This document shows, one piece after another, positions 7,722-17,600 of a stretch of DNA of 30,514 bases. The DNA comes from an uncultured Streptococcus sp. (GTDB taxonomy: Bacteria; Bacillota; Bacilli; Lactobacillales; Streptococcaceae). The notes under the pieces are model-generated. The model was not told the origin of the DNA. It saw nothing but the letters and a program-made list of their open reading frames with translations, and did not search any database. Position 1 is the first letter of the stretch, and each line of letters begins with the position of its first letter. Location of the stretch: the NCBI GenBank assembly GCA_934196125.1, contig CAKPVT010000025.1, positions 1-30,514 on the forward strand, given 5' to 3'. The position numbers and the translations under genes were made by a program.

Positions 7722-10352
7722 ATGTATGAGACAGATCCCAAACAAGCCAGACAAGAACGTAAGCAGCGGGTAAAAGAAGGCATCACGTCCAATCGAAGCA
7801 AGGTGCCTAAAGAAGCTCGCTTGGAGTCTAAAATGGCTTACAAAGCAGCTAAGAAAGACTATCGTCTAGCTCAAAAAGACTATGCCTTGCATCAAAAACC
7901 TAAATCCACAGCTAAGGCCCTTTTCTTTAAGCAACAACAAGATAAGGCAAGACTCAGTAAACAAGTCGCAAAGACCATCTATAAGCGAGCTAAAAAAGAT
8001 GATGATACTTATATTCCCAATCGCTTGAAGCAACGTACCAAACAAGGTGCTAGGATGAAAATTCGGCAGAATGTTGAGCAAGCGGTACGGGATAATGACA
8101 TCTTGGGGGAACTGGTCAAAGCTAGGCAAAATATTCGTCAATTTCACTACCAAAAGAACGCTTCTAAACATGCGCTTAAAGCAGGTGGAAAGCTAGCCAA
8201 GTACACCATCAAACATAGCTATGGTCAGTTGAATCGTACTTATAATTTTATTCGTGGACGTGGCTATACCAGAACCCCACAAGAATTTTCTTGGGAAGGC
8301 AAACTCACGAAAAAAGTTCGCCAAGTAAGACAACGCGTCGCACAAACTAAAGTAGGGAGAGTAGCTAAGGGAACAGGAACAGCTTTAAAAGTGGGTTCAA
8401 AACCAATCCGCTCTATTTTGGCTAATCCGTTAACGGTTAAGTCTTATTTCCTGATGTTTCTGATTTTTGGTCTCTTTGCCCTCTTTATGGGGGTTCTAGT
8501 AGGTAGTGGTCCTGTCCAACAGGATGAGTTTGATTTAAACCAATCTTGGCTACAGATGAGTAAACGAGATCGAGAGAAATCTAATGATAAGGTAGATTAC
8601 TGGACCAACATCGATGATATCCTCTTTTTTATGAACTACCGCTACGGTAGTGAATGGAACCCAGATAGTAACTGGAATGAGGGAAAAGGTGGAGAGTTAG
8701 CTGGAAACTTAGGCTTTAATCACTATTCGGATGCTTTAAACGATTTATGGAACCATCTAAATGATGACCCAAGCAATCTTAAAACCATGGCAGACCTCTA
8801 CGGATCTTCTTCAACACTAAAGTGGGCTAAACTTGATAAAGATGAGCTAGAAGAGTATAAGGAATTACTCGACTTAGCTAAAGAAACGGGACGTTACCCT
8901 GCTTATCAAGAACTAGACAATCCTTTTTATACGGAAGAAGAGGAGGGTTATAGTGGTGCCTTGGTTATTTTGAAGCGTTTTGGCTATACCTCAACTACAG
9001 ATATTTATGAAAAAACACAATTGAAGGCAACAACAGGTCAGACTTTAAGAGCTCCTTTAGATGGAAAGGTAAGCATCAAAGACGATACTGTAGCTATTCA
9101 AACAGATGAAGCTATCTTCACTTTTGAAAAAGTTGGTAGTATCCGTGTTACAGATGGTGCAGAGGTCACGTCTGGCGATGAGATTGGAAAAGTGACGACA
9201 AATGGTTATCAAACCATTCAATATCAGAAGCTGGAAGAAAAAGCAACGAAGGAGAAAGAGGCCAAGTGGACAGCGGTCAACCCTGGCTTTTATTTTCCTT
9301 TTGTGACCTACAACCAAACCACATCGGTTCTTACTAAGCTTGATGGTGATTTAGCGACGAAAAGTCGAACCATTAAAGCCTACCTCAAAACCAAACTTCC
9401 TAATCTCACGGATAATGGGCTTGCTGCCATGTTAGGCAACTTTGCGACGGAAAGCTCCATTACCGCAAAGCGTGCTGAAAGCGACTATTTAGCCCCACCT
9501 GTTGGGGCAAGTTCTACCTCTTGGGATGCTGAGGCTTGGCTCAATATGGGCTACAATGAGGGCGCTAGTGTGGGCAGTTTAGTGGTGCATCGAGGCCTTG
9601 GTCTTGGCATGTGGACGGATACCTCAGATGGGGCTAACCGCTCAACGCTTCTTCGCAACTATGCTAATCAACAAGGGAAGAAGTGGTATGATTTGGAACT
9701 GCAGCTAGATTTTATCCTAAATGGGGATAACCCTTATTACACCACTATTGCTAAAACTATCTTAACGTCTAATGATGATGTGGCAACCCTCACCAAACGC
9801 TTTCTCAACCAGTGGGAGGGAAACGCTGGTGATAAAGTGGCTGAGCGTCAAAATAATGCTAAACAAATCCATACCTTTCTGACCCAGAGCCTCTCAGGTG
9901 GTGGCACGTTAGCTTCTTCGTGGAATTTTCCAGAAGAATACCGTGATAAAATCAAAAGCATGCCTACAGGGGCTAGCATGACCACTCAAGCAGGTAGCGG
10001 TTATGGGGTAGGTCAGTGTACCTGGTACTGCTATAACCGTTTAGTAGAACTAGGCGAAATCACGGATCTGTCAGGCAGTTATGGTCATCTTGGCAACGGT
10101 CAAGATTGGGTCAGAAACTTAGCTGCCAAAGGCTGGAAGACCAGTTCTTTCCCAAGTGTGGGGGCGGTCTGCTCAACCGCAGGTGGTTTTGACAATACTT
10201 ATGCAGCTTATGGGCACGTCATGATTGTAGAGGTTGTTAATCCTGATGGGAGCTTCTTAGTTTCGGAATGCAATTATGCGGGTAACCAAAGTCAGATCCA
10301 TTGGCGAGTCTGTCAACCAGCCATTTACTATACGTTTGCAAGCCCAAATTAA
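7722..10352 (+). CDS. T4SS cell-wall hydrolase with lysozyme-like and CHAP domains (PrgK-type)
   Basis: This 876-residue protein opens peptidoglycan locally so that the channel can cross the wall. Residues 1-230 are very basic and helical, and one membrane helix follows at about 236-262. Residues about 430-505 form a small beta-rich domain like a degenerate LysM/M23 or lipoyl-type fold, without visible zinc ligands. Residues about 560-725 match the phage tail lysozyme type (GLAAMLGNFATESS with the likely catalytic Glu, then GLGMWTD). Residues about 755-872 form a CHAP amidase/endopeptidase domain with Cys in GQCTWYCYN and His in YGHVMIVE. It starts 30 bp after virB4. This matches PrgK of pCF10, which also combines a membrane part with two hydrolase domains. 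Confidence 0.9.
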   Translation: MYETDPKQARQERKQRVKEGITSNRSKVPKEARLESKMAYKAAKKDYRLAQKDYALHQKPKSTAKALFFKQQQDKARLSKQVAKTIYKRAKKDDDTYIPNRLKQRTKQGARMKIRQNVEQAVRDNDILGELVKARQNIRQFHYQKNASKHALKAGGKLAKYTIKHSYGQLNRTYNFIRGRGYTRTPQEFSWEGKLTKKVRQVRQRVAQTKVGRVAKGTGTALKVGSKPIRSILANPLTVKSYFLMFLIFGLFALFMGVLVGSGPVQQDEFDLNQSWLQMSKRDREKSNDKVDYWTNIDDILFFMNYRYGSEWNPDSNWNEGKGGELAGNLGFNHYSDALNDLWNHLNDDPSNLKTMADLYGSSSTLKWAKLDKDELEEYKELLDLAKETGRYPAYQELDNPFYTEEEEGYSGALVILKRFGYTSTTDIYEKTQLKATTGQTLRAPLDGKVSIKDDTVAIQTDEAIFTFEKVGSIRVTDGAEVTSGDEIGKVTTNGYQTIQYQKLEEKATKEKEAKWTAVNPGFYFPFVTYNQTTSVLTKLDGDLATKSRTIKAYLKTKLPNLTDNGLAAMLGNFATESSITAKRAESDYLAPPVGASSTSWDAEAWLNMGYNEGASVGSLVVHRGLGLGMWTDTSDGANRSTLLRNYANQQGKKWYDLELQLDFILNGDNPYYTTIAKTILTSNDDVATLTKRFLNQWEGNAGDKVAERQNNAKQIHTFLTQSLSGGGTLASSWNFPEEYRDKIKSMPTGASMTTQAGSGYGVGQCTWYCYNRLVELGEITDLSGSYGHLGNGQDWVRNLAAKGWKTSSFPSVGAVCSTAGGFDNTYAAYGHVMIVEVVNPDGSFLVSECNYAGNQSQIHWRVCQPAIYYTFASPN

Positions 10353-10374
10353 AAAATGAAAGAAGGAAATATTA

Positions 10375-11013
10375 ATGAAAATGCTTGATACTGAAAAACT
10401 GAAGTTGCTAAAGTTGGCAGGCCTAGGCTTAGCAGCTCTTCTTGTCTTAGGCCTAGTCTTCTGGTTTAGTGTTGGAACAACAAAATCTAATCAGACAGTT
10501 AAAGAGACCAAAACAACGACTAAACAAACTAAAAAAGCAGAAGGGAGTGAGCTAACCGCAGATTACGTTGAAGCGTTTTTGACGGCTTACTTCACCAAAA
10601 AAGACCTGGGGGAAAATCGTAATCGTTACCTTCCTTTTATGACAGAAGGAGCTTACCAACAAGAGGTTAATAGCGAGGAGGAACCTGCTATGCAAGCTTA
10701 TAAAGGCTATGTGGTCGATACAAAGCTTAAGTCTGCCACTATTTACATTGATAAAGAAAATCATGTGGCTCTAGCTCAAGTTAGCTATACCCAGACGCAA
10801 CTTCAAAAAAAGAACGATTATACGAACGCTCAAACCGATGTGCTATCAAATAGCACGCTTCGTATTAGTTACATTAAACAGGATAAGAAATATCTGGTGA
10901 ATCAGATTGAATCCATTCTGATTGTTGACACCTTGACGGCTAGTCAAGAAGCCTCTATGCCAACCCTTAACCAACCTACCACAGAACAATCTACTGAAAA
11001 AGGAGACAATTAA
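10375..11013 (+). CDS. VirB8-like T4SS membrane protein
   Basis: This 212-residue protein has a short cytoplasmic start and a single membrane helix at about residues 12-31. A Thr/Lys linker leads to an external domain at about 58-185. The domain starts with a helix (ADYVEAFLTAYFTKKD) and continues as a curved sheet pattern, which fits the NTF2-like fold of VirB8/TcpC proteins. Such proteins form a scaffold that links the inner channel to the wall-spanning part. AAGGAAA precedes the ATG. The gap to the next gene is only 1 bp. Another protein of the same layout is encoded at 11241-12074. Confidence 0.65.
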   Translation: MKMLDTEKLKLLKLAGLGLAALLVLGLVFWFSVGTTKSNQTVKETKTTTKQTKKAEGSELTADYVEAFLTAYFTKKDLGENRNRYLPFMTEGAYQQEVNSEEEPAMQAYKGYVVDTKLKSATIYIDKENHVALAQVSYTQTQLQKKNDYTNAQTDVLSNSTLRISYIKQDKKYLVNQIESILIVDTLTASQEASMPTLNQPTTEQSTEKGDN

Positions 11014-11014
11014 C

Positions 11015-11293
11015 ATGACAAAACTTGAAACATTAAAAGCCCAACAAACTAAAGTGCAAAAGAGACTTGCTGACTATTTAACGAAAGTCAAAAAAGAAGA
11101 AGAACGCCTTAAAGAGCTAGAAACACAAATTATCCTAGCAAAACATGAAGAACGCTCAGACTACTTGGCCAAATATAACTTAACCTGGGCGGATATTGAA
11201 ACAGCCCTTGCGGAGGGAAAATTGAAAGGAGAAGCAGACCATGTACTGTTTAACCAATCAGACACAAAACACGACAACGACCTACAAGAATAG
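11015..11293 (+). CDS. Small coiled-coil protein of the T4SS operon, unknown function
   Basis: In this 92-residue protein, residues 1-50 form a strong coiled coil with Leu, Lys and Glu heptads. A short globular part follows (YNLTWADIETALAEGKL). It has no signal peptide or membrane segment, so it is probably cytoplasmic. AAGGAGA lies before the ATG at 11015. Its last 53 bp overlap the next gene in another frame, which points to translational coupling. I do not recognise a named function; an accessory or adaptor role in transfer is inferred from position only. Confidence 0.7.
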   Translation: MTKLETLKAQQTKVQKRLADYLTKVKKEEERLKELETQIILAKHEERSDYLAKYNLTWADIETALAEGKLKGEADHVLFNQSDTKHDNDLQE

Positions 11294-12074
11294 GGATTTA
11301 GTCTTACAAGCCATTGAGCGAGAAAATGCGAGAGTTAAGCATCTAGATGCGGAAGGGTTATTATTGGCAGAAGAGCTTGATAAAAAAGGAGTGGTGATCT
11401 ACCAGGAAGACATCTTTCTTCCTTTTGAGGGTATCGCAGATAGTCTTTTTTTAAAGCCAAATACGACCACATCTCCTGAACCCTCAAAGAAAGAAAAAAG
11501 GAAGCGTTCTGAGGTTAAGAACGATCAAGAACCCAGCTCAAAAGAGAAACAAGGCCTTAGAAAGCCCGTCTCAGACACAACTTTTAAGTCTGAGACTCTT
11601 TCTAAGTCTGGCTCTCTCATAAAAACAATTGGTAGATGGGGAGCTGGGTTAATTATCGTGGTTAGCCTGATGCTAGCAGGCCTTTCTACCACTCTGGTCT
11701 TTAGTCAAGTAAAACAAGTGGCACGTTTAAGCCAAAAAGTCACCCAATTAGAAAACCTCCAGTCACAAACTGGAAAGCTAGACACCTTCATGCGTTATTT
11801 TCTTTCCTATTACTATTCAGAACAAGGAAATCTGAGTGACTTTGTCTCACCAAAACTTGACTTAGGGGATCAATCAGGCCAATTGCAATCAGTAATCTTA
11901 GAGACCACTTCCCAAACAGGTGATAAAACCTATCAACTAACGTATATTTTGGCAATCAAAGATGGCGATAACAGAAGTCAAAAACGGTTAACAGTAACCG
12001 TAAAAGAGCAGAAACAAGCTCCTTATGGTTATCAAATCATCAAGGAACCTAAACTAACAGATTATCCTAACTAG
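11241..12074 (+). CDS. Second VirB8/PrgL-like T4SS membrane protein
   Basis: This 277-residue protein has a polar, Lys/Ser/Glu-rich cytoplasmic part (1-128) and a single membrane helix at about 132-154. The external domain of about 115 residues begins after a short coiled coil (LSQKVTQLENLQSQ) with the helix LDTFMRYFLSYYYSE. This layout matches PrgL/TcpC/VirB8-like proteins. AAAGGAG at about 11227-11233 decides the start inside the preceding gene. With the protein at 10375-11013, the operon encodes two proteins of this type, which may form a mixed ring or differ in their partners. Confidence 0.65.
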   Translation: MYCLTNQTQNTTTTYKNRDLVLQAIERENARVKHLDAEGLLLAEELDKKGVVIYQEDIFLPFEGIADSLFLKPNTTTSPEPSKKEKRKRSEVKNDQEPSSKEKQGLRKPVSDTTFKSETLSKSGSLIKTIGRWGAGLIIVVSLMLAGLSTTLVFSQVKQVARLSQKVTQLENLQSQTGKLDTFMRYFLSYYYSEQGNLSDFVSPKLDLGDQSGQLQSVILETTSQTGDKTYQLTYILAIKDGDNRSQKRLTVTVKEQKQAPYGYQIIKEPKLTDYPN

Positions 12075-12085
12075 AAAGGGATGTT

Positions 12086-12604
12086 ATGGATCAAGAAAAA
12101 GCAAGCCATTCTTTGGCATTAAAGGGAAAAATCACCTTAGAGATGACTATTCAAGCCCTCTATGCCTTAGCTAAGGCTTATCACGATAACAAGCAATATA
12201 AAATGGAACATCGAAGCTTTGAAGGAGAAGCACGGTTTAATGACTTTATGGCAACCAAATCTCAAAAGGATGTCGAACAACTTTTACGCAGTGAAGTGCA
12301 TCTCGAAAAGCTAAAGCATTACTTGGAAAAACTCAAAATTGGTTTTACTTACCACCAAGAAGGTGAAACAACCTATCTCTTTTTTGAAAGCAAGAATCGT
12401 CTGTTAGCAGAAAAAGCGATTAAGCAGATGATTTCAGATGTCACAAAGAACCCTGAAAATTTGGGAAAATTTTCTAAAAAGGTACAAAAAAAGCCACATG
12501 AAATGACCCCTGAAGAAAAAATTGCTTATTACAGGACTCATACTGTTTATAAAGGAATGAGTCCTGTTGTTACGAAAGAACTGGGAAAGGAAAAAGAACG
12601 ATGA
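12086..12604 (+). CDS. PcfB family protein (DUF3801)
   Basis: This 172-residue cytoplasmic protein contains mixed helices and strands and a basic C-terminal tail (KEKER). Its size, the central YHQEGETTYLFFESKN segment and its place directly ahead of the VirD4-type gene fit the PcfB/DUF3801 family. PcfB of pCF10 helps bring the relaxosome to the coupling protein PcfC. The stop codon overlaps the start of the next gene in an ATGA, so the two are translated together. Confidence 0.75.
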   Translation: MDQEKASHSLALKGKITLEMTIQALYALAKAYHDNKQYKMEHRSFEGEARFNDFMATKSQKDVEQLLRSEVHLEKLKHYLEKLKIGFTYHQEGETTYLFFESKNRLLAEKAIKQMISDVTKNPENLGKFSKKVQKKPHEMTPEEKIAYYRTHTVYKGMSPVVTKELGKEKER

Positions 12605-14400
12605 CTAAAAAGCCAATCTGGCCCTATCTACTGGCGGGGCTATTTTCATTTATTCTGTGCCAATCCTTGTATCATTATTACCAATTAGCAACTGAAGCGG
12701 TTCCTTTCATGGGAATGATACGCCTGAATTGGCTACTGGAGAATTTAGCTACTTTTCGCCTTTGGATCTTTTTTGATTCAGGTGCTCTCTATGCGGGACT
12801 TATCGGCGGTTCTCTCCCGCTATTAGTTTATGTTTCTGGAGATAAAAGTGCTTACCGTAATGGTGAAGAGCAAGGAAGTGCTCGTTTTGCGATGTTACAG
12901 GAGATGAAACGCTTTGAAGATAACGAGGTCGATAAGAATATGATCTTTACTAAGAAGGTCAAAATGGGGCTCTTTAACTTCCGCCTAGCTTACAATGTCC
13001 AACTCAATAAAAATGTTATTGTGATTGGTCTTCCAGGTGACGGGAAAACATTTACGTTTGTCTTACCTAACCTCATGCAGTTGAATTCGAATTTTGTGGT
13101 CACAGATCCTAAAGGTAACCTTGTCCATGAAACAGGGAAGATGCTTGAAAAGCATGGGTATGCCGTTAAAGTTTTTGACCTGATCCGCTTAACCAATTCT
13201 GACCGTTTCAATCCTTTTCATTACATGAGCTCTGAGTTAGACATTGACCGTATCTCTGAAGCTATCACAGAAGGGACTAAGAAAAGTGAGCATATGGGCG
13301 AAGACTTTTGGGTACAAGCTGAACTGATGCTACAACGAGCGCTCATTGGTTACCTTTATTTTGACTCTAAGGACCCCGAAACAGGCACACAACTTTATAT
13401 GCCTAATCTAGGTCATGTGGCAGATCTCTTACGAAGTATTTATCGTGAGGACCCCGACGTTCCTAGTCCTGTGGAGCAGATGTTTGAAGAATTAGACGAA
13501 CGTCAACCTGGTAATTATGCTTGTAAACAGTGGAGACTATTTCAAAACTTTAAAGGTGAAACGCGAAATAGTGTGGTAGCCATTCTCTCGTCACGCTATT
13601 CCATTTTTGATCACAATGATGTTAGAAAACTCATTAGTGAGGATACCATGGAGATTGATACTTGGAATACCAAGAAAACGGCTGTCTTTATTGCGATTCC
13701 TGAAACAAACAACGCCTTTAACTTCCTATCCTCTATTTTATTTGCGATTAGCTTTGAAGTGCTCACACACCAGGCAGATGATATTCTTCAGGGAAAGGTA
13801 GCTGGCTACAGTCGGCAAAATCTCAGGCATATCCAATTTATTTTGGATGAATTTGCACAAATCGGCCGTATTCCAAACTTTGCGCAAGTCTTATCCTCTA
13901 TTCGTAGCCGTGAGATGTCCATTAAAATTATTATCCAAGCTGTTAATCAGCTAGAATCACTTTATAAGAGTGATTGGAAGACAATCTTTAATAACTGTGC
14001 CACCCATCTTTTCTTAGGAACGAATGATAAGGATACCATGGAGTATTATTCAACCCGTTCAGGGAAACAAACCATAAGAACAAGGTCAACCTCACGCTCA
14101 CATAGTTACCGCAACGGTTCATCAAGTGAAAACAAACAAATTCAAGGACGCCCATTGTTAACTCCTGATGAGGTTGCCCGCATTGGTGTTGATGAAGGTC
14201 TTGTATTTATCTCTAAACAAAATGTTTTTAAGGATAAAAAAGCTAGTGTTTACGATCATCCAAGACAACATGAAATAGCCCATTCTCCTGAAGATAAGGA
14301 GACGTGGTACAACTACACCCGAAAAGGAACAGATATTGATGGTCTGTTGCTCCATGCGACAGATTTAACCCCAGAATTTGAAGAACTCTTTACAGCTTAA
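12601..14400 (+). CDS. VirD4/TraG-type coupling protein (PcfC-like T4CP)
   Basis: This 599-residue hexameric ATPase receives the relaxase-DNA complex and feeds it into the channel. Membrane helices lie at about residues 8-26 and 52-78. Walker A GLPGDGKT is at about 142-149, followed by the typical VVTDPKGNLVHETG stretch. Walker B FILDEFAQIGRI is at about 411-422, and QAVNQLESLY and a late TRSGKQT segment are also characteristic. Length and motif order are normal. It overlaps the PcfB gene by 4 bp. Its N-terminal helices contact other T4SS proteins and its all-alpha region binds substrate; this comes from the family, not from this sequence. Confidence 0.95.
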   Translation: MTKKPIWPYLLAGLFSFILCQSLYHYYQLATEAVPFMGMIRLNWLLENLATFRLWIFFDSGALYAGLIGGSLPLLVYVSGDKSAYRNGEEQGSARFAMLQEMKRFEDNEVDKNMIFTKKVKMGLFNFRLAYNVQLNKNVIVIGLPGDGKTFTFVLPNLMQLNSNFVVTDPKGNLVHETGKMLEKHGYAVKVFDLIRLTNSDRFNPFHYMSSELDIDRISEAITEGTKKSEHMGEDFWVQAELMLQRALIGYLYFDSKDPETGTQLYMPNLGHVADLLRSIYREDPDVPSPVEQMFEELDERQPGNYACKQWRLFQNFKGETRNSVVAILSSRYSIFDHNDVRKLISEDTMEIDTWNTKKTAVFIAIPETNNAFNFLSSILFAISFEVLTHQADDILQGKVAGYSRQNLRHIQFILDEFAQIGRIPNFAQVLSSIRSREMSIKIIIQAVNQLESLYKSDWKTIFNNCATHLFLGTNDKDTMEYYSTRSGKQTIRTRSTSRSHSYRNGSSSENKQIQGRPLLTPDEVARIGVDEGLVFISKQNVFKDKKASVYDHPRQHEIAHSPEDKETWYNYTRKGTDIDGLLLHATDLTPEFEELFTA

Positions 14401-14421
14401 GCGAGTAGAAAGGACGATATA

Positions 14422-14676
14422 ATGACTGATACAAAAAGACGACTCGGCTATTTAGAAACGATTAGCCAACCACTTGCCTTGAAAGTAGAAAACTTAATGT
14501 TAGAACAGCAGGTTATTTGGCAGGTTTTGGAACAAGCAGATGAAGCAACGTTTTATCAACTGGTCCCTCATCTCTTTGTGACAATAGGACAAAAAGAGCC
14601 ATTGCTTGCAGAAAGACTTGAAAGTTCTCCTGAAGGTTATGAGCTCTTTAAAATATTACTAAAGGAGGGAAAATAG
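14422..14676 (+). CDS. Small hypothetical protein between the coupling protein and Toprim/ArdC genes
   Basis: This 84-residue soluble, mostly helical protein contains no cysteine and no membrane segment. GAAAGGACG upstream of the ATG at 14422 serves as ribosome binding site. Its TAG is followed at once by the ATG of the Toprim/ArdC gene, so both are likely made together. I do not recognise the family. Short genes at this site are common in related elements and are usually accessory to transfer. Confidence 0.7.
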   Translation: MTDTKRRLGYLETISQPLALKVENLMLEQQVIWQVLEQADEATFYQLVPHLFVTIGQKEPLLAERLESSPEGYELFKILLKEGK

Positions 14677-17600
14677 ATGGTATTAACGAAAGCACAAGCC
14701 AAATCGCTTTCCATTCTTGATGTCGCAAGAAGCCTTGGAATGGAGATGAGACGTAGCTCTCATAAGGAATATTATTGGAAAGAACATGACTCTTTTAAAA
14801 TTGATACGACTAAGAATACTTGGAATTGGTATTCGAGAGGAATTTATGGTGATACGATAGATTTGGTACAAGAAATGCGTCAGGTGACGTATGCCCAAGC
14901 TATAGCTTTTTTGGAACACGGGGGTTACCCTGAAGCAAAACCGTTAGAGGAGGTGAGACAGCCTTTTAAATACACACTTAGCCCCTATGAAGAACCATTT
15001 AACGAAGCAAGATATTATCTTAAAACGGTTAGAGGGTTATCTGATGAGACTATTGATTTCTTTTTAAATCGAGGAATGCTGGCACAAGCACGACGTCGAG
15101 CTAAAGATGGCTATGCAGAGAGTGTTCTTGTCTTTAAAAGTTATAGCCGTGATGGGGAGATGGTTGGGGCTAGTCTTCAAGGGTTGACACCAAATAAAGA
15201 TCGCTATGAGGGGAAAGGCTATTTAAAACAAATCATGTACCAATCTGAAGGGATTAGTGGATTAAATGTGACGATTGGTTCTCCCAAACGGTTAGTGGTG
15301 GCAGAAGCCCCAATTGACCTGATGTCTTATTATGAACTGCACAAGGAGACGTTAGAGGATGTGAGATTAGTAGCGATGGGTGGTTTAAAAGAAGGTGTTA
15401 TTTCACATTACGCTATGGAATTATTACAAGACTTAGGTGAGATTAAGGATGAGACGTTTGATTATACGAAAAGTAAGGACTTACAAACTGCTTCAAACTT
15501 TTTGAAGAATGCTGCCCAACAAACAACCCTTTTTCATAACGGCGCTTATCAAGACCTTATTACTCTTGCTGTTGATAATGACAAAGCAGGAACAGATTTC
15601 CTAGAGAGTTTGCGAGACAAGGACATTCCAGTTATTGATGCACGCCCCCCTAAAAAAGCAAATCAAGAGAAAATGGATTGGAATGAGTATTTACAAATGA
15701 AGAAGGAGAGTATACAAATGGCAGAAACACCCGAAGTAGAAAAACAATCACTTTCTGAAGCCTTGCCAGTTGAAAAAGAAGCGGTTGGTGAATTGAAGTC
15801 TTATGGTGCTTTCATCATCGATGATGACTTTCTCGAACGTCATTATGGTTCCGTGGAACACGATAAAGAAAATGCCAAGCGAGAAGTTACCCCTATTTCC
15901 TATGAAGATTATAAACAAGAAACGAAAAATTTTGAAGAGAGTGTGAAGCAAAAGATTGCTTCTGGAGACTTATCCGTTAACGTGGATGATGATGTTTATG
16001 CTTATCTGGTTTTTAATGGTTTAGGACATTCCCATCCACTCAAAACACTAACAGCTGAGCGCTTAGTAGCCCTGAATTCAAGTGATATTCCTGAACAGTT
16101 AAGAGCTATAACAGAAGAAAATGTGGATGCCTACAAGACAAAAGGGACAGTAGAACAAGATAGACTCTATCAGTCTCTTAAAACGAACCAAAAAGACTTG
16201 GGATTAGCAGAAGTCTCTACTCGACTTGTGGGAGAGATGGCGATTAGTGCTTGTAACGCTAACCTACGATTAGCAGGATTATCTCAAAAAGGGTATCAAG
16301 CAAGTTATTTATCGCTATTTTCAAATGCAATCAGAACTGTGATTGAGTATCCTTATATGGAAAATGTTGGTACAGGCGATTATATTGTTAATCATGTTGA
16401 TTATGCTCTTTATCACCATTTAGATAACCTATCAGGTAATGTGACGTTGACACAAAAAGATTTGAAAGACATCATTGAAACTGCTAGTTATCACACACCA
16501 AAAATTATCGATGTAGACAACAAAAAATCCCTTGAGGAGGCTCAAGAGATAACGGATTCTATTTCAGAGCAAATAAAAAAAGAGGGGACCAATGTTAGTT
16601 GGGGGTCTTTACAGCCCAAAGCTGAAGGCAGTCCCGCACCCGTAGCTGAAAATTCAGCTACCTTTGAGCAAACTGTTACCAGTCACCCGACAATATCCCC
16701 TCGTTTCTTACATTTTACCACAGATAATGCTCATGTGTCAATTATTCGTGATGGCTATCATATTGCGACGGAAGAGGATTTGAGAAATCTAAATGCTTAT
16801 GCTCCCATTCTCCAACAAACAGCCCAGTGGTACTTAACTACTCTGGCAGGCTCTTCGGTGACCTATGTTTATCAGGAAGACGGGAAAGTTGATGCCATAA
16901 AAATCAATTATGACAAAGATAAGTTTATGCACTTAACAGGTATCCGTCCCATTGGAAAAAATTTAACAGCGGAACGGTTGGTTGAACGATTGGCTACAGG
17001 AGATGGACATTTTGCGAATATTCTCGTGAATCGAGGATTTATTAGTAAAGCTCAAGTTCTCCCTTTGTTCGAGGAGATTATCCAAGCTAAATCTTTTATG
17101 TTTACAAATATTGCGGATATTAAAAAGATGAAAGCAATTCATGCTAGCTCTGCTATACGAACAGAGAACGAACAATTATTGTTAGCTTTCAAAACACTTG
17201 GAGATGTCTCATTTCCAGTATCAACATTAAATCTGACTGAACCAATCAATTTACAGCTCGTTACGAAGGGAACAAAGAATACGATTCTAGGAGTTTATCG
17301 TGAACGTAATGGTGTGATTGAGCAATTGTCAATCAATGATTACTACATTCAGGATGGAGGAAAAGAATTGCTTGCAATTCTAAAAGACGGCAATCTAGAA
17401 GCTATGAAAACAGAAATTTTAAAAGATGAAACAGCTTCAATTCATCCTAAAATTGACTCAGACGGTGATGGTATTTCAGATGAAGAGGAACTAAAACAAG
17501 GAACCAATCCTTATGATTTTAGATCGACGCCAAGTTCTAAAGGAGTAGATGAAAATACTCTTGAATCAGAAGAAACGTTCCTTGTTACAGGTAGTGTTGC

